A program made the translations under genes and the position numbers. The notes beneath the pieces were generated by a model, which ran no database searches, was not told where the DNA came from, and was given only the letters and a program-made list of their open reading frames with translations. A stretch of DNA of 64,000 nucleotides from Ancylostoma caninum (Eukaryota > Nematoda > Chromadorea > Rhabditida > Ancylostomatidae). The stretch covers positions 930,001-994,000 of the forward strand of contig JBAJFG010000019.1 of assembly GCA_037903475.1 (NCBI GenBank), written 5' to 3'. Below, one piece after another: positions 34,524 through 46,500 of the stretch. Numbering within the stretch: position 1 is the first letter of the stretch; every line of letters starts with the position of its first letter.

Positions 34524-37500
34524 CTGTAATCTGTATATATAAAAAGCAAAAGTTTGTGTGTTTGTTTGTTTGTTTGTTTGTATGTTTGTATGTTCGGAAT
34601 AGAAATCGCGGAGGATGAACCGATCGGGACCAAATTTCTTGGGGGGCCGGCAGAGGTTATAGGCTACTTTGCACCTGCGATTATCGATTTTCGCCCTTCT
34701 TGATCAAGGACTAGCGAGAACATGCCTACGTGGGTATCTCAATGCGCTGAACACGAATACGACAATCACTTTGCGCCAAATTATCGATTTATTGATTTTA
34801 TTGACTTTTCGCTATCTTTGCCCACGGGATGGTAAAGACATGTCTACTGGGGTATCTCAATGCGCTGAACATGAATCTGGCAATCATTTTGTATGACACT
34901 ATCGATTTATCGATTTTATTGATTTATCGCCATTCTTGCCCACGAGGCGATGAGGACATGTCTACTGGGGCAACTCAATACGCTGAACACGGCTATATCA
35001 ACCATTTTGGGCGAAATATCGATTTATTGATTTTATTGATATTTCGCTATTGTTGCCCACTGAGCAGCAAAGACATGTATACCGGGGTATCGCAATGCGC
35101 TGAACACGGATATGATAACGGTTTTGACCGAAATATCGATTTATCTGTTCTGTTCATTTTTCGACATTCTTGCACACGGGTTGGTGAAAATGTGCCTTCT
35201 GGGACTTTCCGAAACGCTGAACGTGGATGAGGCAAGCATTTTATAAAAATTTACTTACCAGTCAAGCAACTTCACCCCATTTTTTGAGGGAAGGGGGGCA
35301 GGGTGAAGGAGGGTCACTTGAGCTGATCACCAAATGATGAACATTTTGAAAGGATTTTTCTGTTCAACAAATGTTGGCATCAGCTTTAAATGGCCGGGAG
35401 AAATTGAACATCCGAGCGAAGCCGGGCACATCGTCTAGTGAAGACATAAGCGTTACGATTATGTTGTCGTGGTCCTCTTGAACAGGTATTCGCCAAAGAA
35501 CGGGACTCACATTCCCATATGCACGAACGTTTCTGGAGGGTGTCAGCCAAAATGCTGGGAAAACAAGATTCACGGATAAGAACATGCCTCATCCGAAGAG
35601 ACTAAGACCTCTGCTAATTACCTAACGGGAAACAGAGAAGACTCCTAGCTACTTGGTCACCGGAACAATTCCCTTCATTTCCAACTAATTGATAATTTCG
35701 AGTGTTTCGACATAGATGTTGGTGTATCATACGTGCCCCAATCATACTTTGGTTTCCCACAACATGAGCAAAGGGATTTCGTGACGTTTGTCAACTGTAG
35801 TTAATCGTTAAGTGATAGTACAGATTGTAGGGAAAGGATCTAAGGATTTACCCGCCTTGGATTATACTTGTTCCCCTAAGCTAGGTTTAAAAACAGACAG
35901 AGTCTAGTGCTTTTGTATTTGTCTCTGGTCTTGATTCTACGTGGGAAACGCTGTTGTGGGTGCCGAAAGGTGAGCTCAATAAAAGTTAACCTGTAGTTTT
36001 AGTTGATCTCTCAAAAATCTCAAATCTCAAGACATCTTATATTTAATTACCCAAGTTTGAGGATTTATTTGTTCTGTATTTATTTTCTGTCTAATCACTG
36101 ATCTATTCCTACTCCAATTAGTCTAGTATTCCGCTGGTATTCTATTTGGTCTAGCTCTACTTTTTCTGTGGATGCACACAGTATCCTGAACAGGTTAGTT
36201 CTGTGCTTTCTCTTCTTGCATACTGAGTTTTGGCTATCTCTCCCTTACTGACAAGTACAGGAAAAAACCGAACCTTTTACTTTGGTTTCCGTATAAGGTT
36301 GTGCACGAAACAGGAACTAAACACAAAAGTCTTTTAATTTTTCCTTGTTCTTCTGTTTTTCTGTACTTTTATACCTTACTGAACCTTTCATCAGTATGAC
36401 AATGTGGAATTCATCCCTGTTATGCTCTTCTCTGACAGTCTGGATAATTCTCGTTCTCAAAGTCAAAAGTGAGATGTTCCCGCAGCAAGATCCCAGGCAT
36501 TCGTAAACGCGCGAACGAGGTGCCTAGGCAAGTGTGAAGGGTCCTCCCTCACCTATCTTAGTGCTCGACACTTGCCCGGACATGCCGACTGTGAAGTCGT
36601 CGCGGGTGGCACTTGCGTCGAGCAGAGTCAGATCGACCATCAGATGACGAAGTCTATCCTGAAAAAATGACTGTCAACGATGCATAAAGATCAATGGATG
36701 ACAACGGATAAAAGCGAAGTTGACGCACCACATTGAAGAAATGTGTGATGTCCCGCGTTGTGAAACTGATCTTGCGACTTCCTAAACGGATTTATCGGAT
36801 AGTTATGAGATACAAGCAAGCGTATTAAATGCCGCATCCGAGTACTTGTGCACTTATTATTGACTTTTTTAAGTTACTCATTATTAATGTACATAGTCTC
36901 CTTGTCTAGAAAGGTGTCTGTGGTTTTTTTTTTCGAGGGACATCAAACACGTGGATCTAAAAAGTTCCCTTTTCCATAAGTCCTAAAAACAGGTCGTGTA
37001 TAATAAGTTCGAAGAACAAGCGCTAGAAAAGAAAGAGCAGGGAAACTTGATTTTACCTCATTGCACAAAATACGGGTTTAAAAACGTTAAAGGCAATAAG
37101 CGGGACCTAAAGCAGAGTATGTACATACATAAATACATATTTACATGGAGAGCATTCTGAATCAATTGTGATGGTTCAAAGAGCTCAAAGAAGTTGTGAA
37201 ACTCAAAATATCACTACTTGATTCTGAATATTGTTCTCAAGACAACTTATGGGATTTATGCTTATTTCTCAGCAAGCAAATATAATATCAGCTGCGTCTT
37301 TGCAGATACCTCCAAGAGGACTACATTTTAAGATTAGTTGAAAAGATCTCGGAGTTGATCAGAAAGTCTCTTTTCCCAAAATCTCCCCACCCACATGTCT
37401 TCTCTGTGAAAGTCAGCGCGAAATTATAATACCATACTTATGCTTTCACGCATTGAGCTGAGAAATGAGAGCCTTTAGATTAATTCGTACATATCCATAC

Positions 37501-40500
37501 GTAGAGGAAAGGGTGGGGGAGAGGGGTTGGAAGATGTGGGGAACGATAGTGAGAGGCCGACATTTCAAAGTGGCAAGTTTATCAAAAGTAATAATTTTAT
37601 AATAGTTTCGAGCGATTAAAGACAAATATCTCAAAAATAGTAAAAATGAAGGATTTGATCAGCAATGAGCTAGCAGAAGACTTTTATCTATCATAACTTC
37701 CTCCTCCAACCCCATTCCCGTTCCTCTCCTCATGCGTTCACCTGCGCCTGTATTCGTGGACGTCCCCGGCAACTTGTGATCTGCCTGTCCCTCTGAAGTG
37801 GACGAGTTTTCCGGCTTGCAATGGGTGTACTTTGTAGACTTCGCCTCAGTTAGTATTGAAGGGAATTGGTGAAGACAGCGAAATGTAAATTTTGGTGGGA
37901 GAACTCGTCCATTCTGGGCTAGCGGGAAGCTTCGATTCTTTCTGGAAACTTTCACGAGTACAAGCGCTGTTATGGAGATTACTAGTGCCCGTAGCAAGAA
38001 ATCACAGAAAGATAATCAAAGAAGCCATAATGCTCCACCAGGTAGAAAGGTAGTAGGCGGAAAGAAAAAAGTGTGCGAGTGCATCTCAGCAGTTAGAAAA
38101 GGTGCATTGGGTTAATTCCCAAAGAAATTCCCGTGCACGAGTGATGTCAACCTTCTGGACGGCTTTTCAGCGCAGCAGCGTCGCCGTCGATCATTGGCGC
38201 GGATGGCGTGTCGCCAGCTGTGGGCTTTTTCTTGCTACTATCAACTTCGTCATAATAGTCGTCACTGGCCGCGCGTTTCTCACGCACTGAAGATTCGAGA
38301 TTGGGAAACGAGAGAATCAGATTGTGTAGGGTATGTCCGGCGTAGGGCTTCGAATTCTAATGATGAGAGCCTGGTGCTCTGGTGCTCGAATAACAAAACC
38401 GGGAGCTCACCTGCTTCGGAATCGACCTCGAGTTTGCCACCGCTGGACTGAAAAGCAACACATGAAGAATGTTTCACTAGGAACAACAAATGAAGGTTTA
38501 TAATTTAAGCAAAAAAATGTTCTGGGCTTTCCACGTAGTTCATTCCTCATGTAGCCTCCAGGTGCCGAAAGATTCACAAAGACAAGTTTGACAGCAAAGC
38601 GATTAAATTTATAGGGCTCTCAGGCAATTCGCTTTGCTTTTAAAGCCTTTCGAGGAATACCCGAAACCAGGAAGTCACGGCGGGAAGACTGCTGATAGTA
38701 TGGGCCATCTGGTCCTCACTATCAGTTGTTGCGGAAATAATTGTCGTTTGGTCAAATTTTACACTTTTTTTAAAATGAACAGTCATAACATAATCGCTCA
38801 CGGATGGATAATGGTCTGCCAAATTTTATACTGGAAAAGTAGTAGAATATTCAACCACATCCCATTGCCAAAAAAATTTCAATGCAAGGCCAAGGAATTT
38901 AGGACCGAAAAACAAATGTTGGTGCAAGACTTTTGGACCAACCTAATAGCTTTGCGCAGTCTAGCAGGGGTTTTTTTGCAGCAAAACAACTCACCGAGAG
39001 CAGTGTTTTCAGCAGTGTGTGCACTGAGATTTGAGGTGGCAGCTTGGAAAGCCTGCTGGAGAAGTGCTGCTGCGTGAGGCGGTACATGTTCTCGCAGATC
39101 GCTTCCTCGAGTTGCTGTTTTGATTGTGATGACATCGCCTCCTAAAATAGTAAAGCTTAACCCACTGACGGCCGCCTCCTTTTTCTCGTATCCACACTTT
39201 CTCAAGTTTTGGCTTCTTTACCTGCTTTGGAATTTCTATGAAAATTCCGATTAAGATTTTCATAACCATGTTGATTAAGAAGTTTTCTTACGTTACCATT
39301 TGAGAGAACCGCTGACACGATTAAAATCTAATAATCTGCTACGTCACAGTACCAACCAAGAATGAGGAGGGTGACGGACTTTGCGGAGACGCAGACGGTC
39401 AGAATGCTAAGACGCAGATGAAGTGGCATAGCGAACGGTTCTCAGAGTTCTCCCAGAAATTTCTGTTTGTGATCTCTATGAATTCCTACACGACCTTCAT
39501 TCATTTTTCAGTTCTTGTAACAAATTAAATAAACACCGTCTGATGCTTTTGTACACAAGTGTTCATGCGATCATACTCACCCGATATTTAGTATTCACAG
39601 TGTCAGTGAATAGACCCATATTGGCTACTCTCGTCTCGATGAATCCACCATCGATTTGGCAGTTCAACATTCGCAGGTATGGTTCGTCATTGACTGACTT
39701 CTGGATGTCGAGATACGCTGATACCGATACACGCATTCCTGAAATCAGTTAACGGTTAGCTCCAGGACAGGACGGAGTGACGACATTTACACTCTTAGTG
39801 GGTCTATACTGATAGCATTGCCTTGGGGCAACATACATAATGACGTTTTTCCTTGCTTGGCTCTCCTTTCACCTATACGTAATTCCTTTGGCCCTGCGCT
39901 TGCAAAACACCTTCATCGTAAAGGTGTGTGTACCGCCCTTCTATACGATAACGTTTTGTGATGAGATTATGTCCTTGTAGTGAGGCGGATGTGAAATGCA
40001 AGAACATGAAGAAGCATGCTTCACCACTCCTTACCCTTAGACGTGTCGTAGGCGTAAGCGGGCATTTCCAGCGATCCTACTTCCAACAGAAGCGCTCATC
40101 CTATCAAATGCCTCGGAATGCTTGCCACAAAACAAAACCTGAGCATATCCCGGATGGACCAATTTTTGAGCTGCGAAATTGCAAAATGCAACATTCTAAT
40201 GAGGTATCGCTGCTGCTATGCTCCTCGACGAGTATAGCGAATTCGGTCGTTGCGGCCGAATTCGAACGTTGGATTTCCCACGTATCGATCACTACCCGAC
40301 GACAATGGCGAAAGCGACGGCGACGCGCCGCCGCCAATCAATACACACCAAATCCAGTACCGCTGCGACCGCAGGTACCCAAACCGCCACACTCCTCTCA
40401 GAGTATAGCAGCTCATCACGTATTGGTATGGCATTCGTAGTATGAACTGTGCTGTAGCTCTGAGGCCTCATATGGGAACAGGAAGTGTTATCAAAATTTT

Positions 40501-43500
40501 ATTCATAAAGCCAAGCCAAACGAAATTACAGCGAGGTTGTTCCCTCACTCGTTCCGAAATAACCTGAGCCCCGCTTATCGAATACATGCTTTCTGAAGAC
40601 AAATAAACGATGAGTTTTGAAGATTCCCAAATGGAAGAATTTTCTATTTGACACTCGAATGTTGAGCTGTTTGAGTATTCCGTGGAGGCATAAAACTCGT
40701 TCACTCGAGAATTTCATGAATTTGCAATAAATAACAGTGTTCTTAGATCCTTTAATCCCTAGCGTGATAAGGCCGGTGGAACAGTTAGTGTTCTCGTATC
40801 GCCTCTACTCGACGTTTGAAAAACGGAGCTCCTATCCATAGTCTCTCGTCTTCATATATGTATATCCTCTCTTAGAAATCACTTGTCTTTTCACCGTCCA
40901 GAACCGGTTATCCGATCCAAATCTGCCGAGACTACTTTTTCTTCCTCTTCCATATTTTGGAACACTCAAGGTCTTTCCTTTGGAAACATGCCTTTGTGGA
41001 CACAATAAGGTGTTGCCGGAATGCAATCATCGGGGATCGAGACGAATTCCTCACAGGCTACGAGGCATGACTGCGCGTCGGGCCCAAATACTGTTCGCGT
41101 TCTGGCCTTGGTGGGTAGCGCTGGCATCCCTTTGTCAATTGCAGGAGAAAGGGAGGTAAAAACCTTCTTTGCAGCAAAAAGTTCAGCTTGGCACCAAGAA
41201 CGTAACCAGTTCGCCCAGCCGGCTGCTTCGATCGTTCCCGATGTAACTCCGAGCTGGAGGAAGGCAGCTAGATACATATATGATGTTCTGTATGACTTCT
41301 GCAACTATTCTCATTATTCTACTAAGAACGGTTAAACTCCCTCTTCAGGACGCAGCAAGTGATAAGAACGTTCCTCTAGAAGAACGGATTGGTAGTTAAG
41401 GCCCTACAAGCGTCATTCTTGGGAGGGCTAGGAGGACACATTCATTCCTAGAGCCGCATTTCCGTAATATTTGTCAACTCAATAACGGAGAAACCCTCAA
41501 ACTTTTTATTACCCAAGTTTGAGATGCACGTTGACGGGCCGTAGCAACTCTAAGGAGCTCCTCAAAAGGAAGATGCATCAAGCAGCAGAACAGGTTGGTT
41601 GATTTTTTTTTGGTCATTTTCTACTTTTCAAGACCACCACTCACTACTGATGAGTTCCGGTGGTGGTCTTATTCTTTTCCTATTTTCTCCGTCTAGTGGA
41701 AGGAACGAAACGGAGATTAGGTACCTTTTGTTTTTGTTTATTTTTTGCAATGCTGGCCCCTGCTCTGCTACCTGACAGAGATGACCTGGAGGGGTTCCAT
41801 CATCACCCTACAGTACAATCGGCGGTCACATGTCTTCAAATGCGGTCAAATGTAACGTCCTCAATCACACCGAATCGTTGCAAACTCGTTCTGCGAGGAC
41901 CACTACGATCGAAAGGTTGAAATCATGGAAAGGGGATAGATTATGCAATTTCAACGCTTGGTGTACTTGAAGGATTTCTGGGTGTTGTTGAACAATTGCT
42001 GGCCCTGAATCGAACTATCTATAGAGAATGGAAGGATCCATTTCTTAAATTTCTCTGTCACTACATAGAGGTTGTAATATAATTATCTATTGCGAACATG
42101 CGTTTCGGTGAAATTGTCTTACTCAGAAGTCTGAAAGTGGATCCAAGTTTTTAAATTTGTTAAAGGCAGCAGGAGCTGAAATTCTCGTCTCTGAGCTGAG
42201 CTGCGGGTGGTGAAGTACAGACTCAGCACATCATGAATGTGAAACGAACACAAACAGTGATGGCTTACCTGCAGAGAAAATGGAACATTCGTCGTGAACA
42301 CGCCTGGCCGTGTTCGTGCGCGGACGAGTTTTCCCCGGTGCGAAAGCCATTGCGGCGCGTGGTTTTGGCCGAGTCCCGCCATGAAACCCTGTGAATTGAA
42401 TGCATTTCTTTTTCCCTTTGCGCCAAACCACGCACCGCAATGGCTTTTGCGCCGGGGAAAACTCGTCCGCGCCCGAACACGGCCAGGCGTGTTCGCGAGG
42501 AATGTTCCATTTTCTCTGCAGGTGAGCCATCATTGTCTGTGTTCGTTTCACATTTATGATGTGCTGAGGCTGTACTTCATCACCCACAGCTCAGCTCGGA
42601 GTAGAGGATTTCAGCTCCCGCTGCCTTTAAACGAACAGAAGTATTACGAGGAATTTCGGCTGTCCGGGTATATGAGACGCACTACATTCCACAGCGGCGC
42701 GGTTAGCCTTGACAGGACAGCCGGGATCAGACCGACCAGGCTCCTCCATCTTTCCAAGGAAAGCTAGAGATCATTGTAACGGACGAGTGCTTCTCACTCA
42801 ACAATATTTGATTCTAGCTGATATATGTATTAGGAGGTTGAGTAATAATTGAGAACCCTCATTAACTACTTTTTTGTTTGTCTCATTTATGATCGTCTTT
42901 AACAAATCATTCTTTTAATTCTTTAAAATTTACTAAATATAAGATTATTAATAAAACAATGCAAAAAAATCACCAACAACAAATTTAAAATTAAGGAGGT
43001 CCTTGCGCTTTTTATCGGATGCACTTTTCTCCATCTGTTTGATATCTTTTGGCTATAAGTCATATAAAATTCGAAGGCGCCAATCTTCCTCTACAAGAAT
43101 TCTAAATAGTTTTTCTCAAAGCAATAGCTTGTTTGAGTTTCAAGCCTGCAAAGTGGAGCAACGAGTCAATAAAAACAGCGCAACCGACAGTCACCTATCC
43201 TCTGAACGAGTTGAAGCTCGAAAGGCCATAAAAACTAATCAAGTGACCGGGCTAAATATGAAATAGACGTTTTGGTTGAAACGACTGGTCACCAGCGAGT
43301 TTCTAAGGTCAAATAACACATATGTTATTCTCAAAGCTACCAAGTAACTGAGCTAGAAAAATCCAATCGTGAGGGTCTAGTCACCTTACCCAGTGGTGAC
43401 GTCAGACCCCATCTTCCAGGAATCGTCAAACTGGAGCTCCAACAGTTCCACTGATGATGCTCTTCCGCATTTATATTCTACAGAGCTTACACTGTCGAAC

Positions 43501-46500
43501 GGTATGGGATGCTTTCTGGCCCCTACTGAATACAAGGGCGAAATTGGGTTTTTCCTCGAATTGGCGTTTTTCTGCTCAAGCCTAAAAATCAAGTAGTTCA
43601 ATAGTTCTGTGAAGACACTTTATGACAGGATTGCAGAGCAAGGAAAGTGCTTTCAGAAGGCATAGTGCTTACAAGAGAAAAATGGCATTGAGACGGAAAA
43701 AATCGCAACTGAAAAAAGCGCAATGACTTATGTGTGTTAACACTTAATACAAAAACACTTGATAGCGCACACGAATTTCAAAAAGAGAGAAGTGCAGTTG
43801 TCAGAAAGATATATTAATCTTTTTTTCGTCCCCATATTTCTGGCAAAAATCCGAGCCAATTCATGCGTCTTGCTCACAGGAACGTTATAATCAAATGTAC
43901 ATATTTGAAAACAGATTCAAAATAATATCTGGGAAAAATCTGTATGATGAAAAGGACAACTGTCCCCTATTTCTATGAGCAAAATTTAGAACTGCAACTA
44001 CGCACGGACAAACCTGTGATGTGAACGGTTCCTGCCACTGGTAATTGTATAAGTACAGTTATCGTGCCTCCAAGTTGTCCAACCACACTGAAATAGAGAG
44101 TATAAGTGAGGAGCAGTAGTCTCAACACCCCCTTTTCCTTGCCGGATTCTTTAGCTTAGGCTGCCGTTCTTCAGAGATAGGTAGAATTCAAAGTTGGAAA
44201 TGGTGACGTTATTAATTATCCTTCGGTGTAAACTTGAGGCATAGCGCAGATGGTATTGCAGATATCAAAATCTTTAGAAATTCTCTGTGCTCGGACTTCT
44301 TGTATGTAGTAGTGTAATGAACTGTAAGAACATCAATATGACTTGATCAATGCCTTTCTTAATACCCCCAGGTAGAGAAAACATGAGATGCGAAAAATAT
44401 AAGGTGATGGGCAGCAAATCTAATGGGAGAGAAGGGAGGTGAGGTGGGGAGAAGGAGGAGAGCACTCAAAAAATGGTCACTATGGCTATTTGAGCAAGTC
44501 TGTTCAGATCTGAACTGCCGAACAGTTTGTTGCTTCAACAACTATGTGTTAACTAAAATAATTACATAGGGTGATCAATTATCATTTTTTTTTAACCAGA
44601 ATTTTCATAGAATGCTGTTTTCGAAAGCATCTCGATCAATGAGAAATTCGCTCAACCTCCAACGAATGGGAAGCCACAACGAATTTTGACTTTTTCAACA
44701 AATTTTTCAGCTGCTGCATTTCTGGACAGCGGATAACGACTGTTTCTTGGGTGGCTTTCTGGACATATAACGCCATTTAAACCTTGAGCTTCCCATTTCT
44801 GCTCAAAAAGATCTTCCAATTCCAATCTGGCTGTTCATCATTCATCAAACTGGCTGTTCATCATTCATCAAACTGAAAGTCTGCAAAGGTTGGTATTTTT
44901 GCAGTCGGTTTCGGTCTACTGTGCCAGGTCTATTGCAAATCTGCATTCCAATCAATTCTTTTTCCACATGGAGTGTTCATCTCCGAGAAATTCATGGCGA
45001 TGCGTCGATTTAATGAATTGATAATGCAATGTCATGAGCATAATTTTTTACGTAAGAAGATGGCGAAGGCATTGCAAATTCTGTGAATAACTCCTGGACC
45101 TACGCGGAAGAGGTTATTTAGTACAGGAACCTCCAAATGTATGCAGTCAAGAGGGCGTGGCCACGGCGCGGCTCCTTGATCAGACACACGCGCTCTCTAT
45201 GCTGCCTCTGGCTTCTCTGACTCTGCCGCCAACCAGTGGCAGCATGCCGAGCGCCTGTGTCTCTGTCTAAAGCCGCGTCGTGGCTACGTCCCTCTTGACT
45301 GCGGACATTTGGAGCTTCCTGTACGTCCAACACAAGCACTGTATCAGTTTCGTGCCATACAGCACTCCTACCATATCCTCTAGCGTTACAGTAGAAGTGC
45401 TGTATGAATTTGGACAAAAATATATTCTGGCCAGCAAGTGATGATTTCTTAACAGCACATAGTCCTTACTGTGCAAAGTTTCAGCTGATTCTGTGAGGTA
45501 GTGTATTCACCTCCAGTACAAAATACAGTATAGTACAAAACAACGTTATGCTTCACAGCGAATATGACAGTTGTTGATTAGTTTATAAGTTGATCCTCAC
45601 AAGCAAAGCTCATGAGAACATTCTTTCTTCTTCTGAGATTTTAGGGGCAGAAAACCAGGAATCCTCTTATATAAATCATGGTAGTGCAACAAAATTTTCT
45701 AGAGCGCAGGCGTAGGGGGAATAGCACGTGATCGCATGCTTTAGCCGTGAGGCTCATATATAGACTGTGGCTCGCGAGGATGCGCAGCTGACGGGGCATT
45801 CGACAGATGTTTCGTCATAGGTGCATAGACGCTGTGGAAGTCGGGTGCATTCGGGATTTCGAGGTGGGCCCAGAAGCTAGCGGTCTCGAGCCCTCCGGGC
45901 GAGACAGTGTTTACAACGATTTGACGATGCGTAGCAGCAATGTACGGAGCAGAGCAGCCCCTCTGGTGGAGCTTTGTCCATAACTGCACTCAATCTTGGA
46001 ATGCTGAACGTGAATCACTTCGAAAGGATGAGTGAGGCGTAACGATAGGATTCACTCGGTTTCCTTATGTAGGATGTGCTCCTTGCGCACCTCTCACTAT
46101 TGAGGTCCCATGGGGATTACGCAGCTTGAGGATTCTTCTGTTTTTAAGAAGGACACTACAATCAAATACACAGGATGAACGAACGAAGAACACGCCATTA
46201 TAAGCTGTTATGACATTTTCTTGAAAAAGTTGTGTAATTGATCAAACTTTCTGAATATTTCCTAACTTTCTTCCATTTTTTTCAAGATTTACAAAGAGTG
46301 CGGGTGCATTGATGACGGACTGATGTGCCGGAGCCCCGTAGTTCACAAAAACATCAGGATGGGTGTCCACCGATCGAGAAAGGGTGGCCCAATAGTGGAG
46401 AAAACGGCAGGATACGGGTCCACCGATGGAGACTGTGTCCGCAGGAGCCCATTAGTGGGGAAATGCCAGGGAACGAGTCCACGGATGGGGATTGGGTCCG

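Noticed and set aside
37659..37997. 112-codon minus-strand ORF starting with a hydrophobic, signal-like segment
   Set aside because: Begins at TTG with a stop just upstream and no convincing acceptor; lies in a BPI-gene intron and does not resemble the fold. Kept only as an unassigned exon-like piece.
40966..41304. 112-codon minus-strand ORF with several cysteines
   Set aside because: No convincing splice sites or homology, and it is not needed for the BPI exon chain; could not be supported as a gene.
43386..43601. exon-like minus-strand segment with compatible phase in BPI intron 3
   Set aside because: Exons at 44014-44087 and 39581-39738 already join in phase and give continuous BPI fold order; adding it would insert ~45 residues between adjacent strands.
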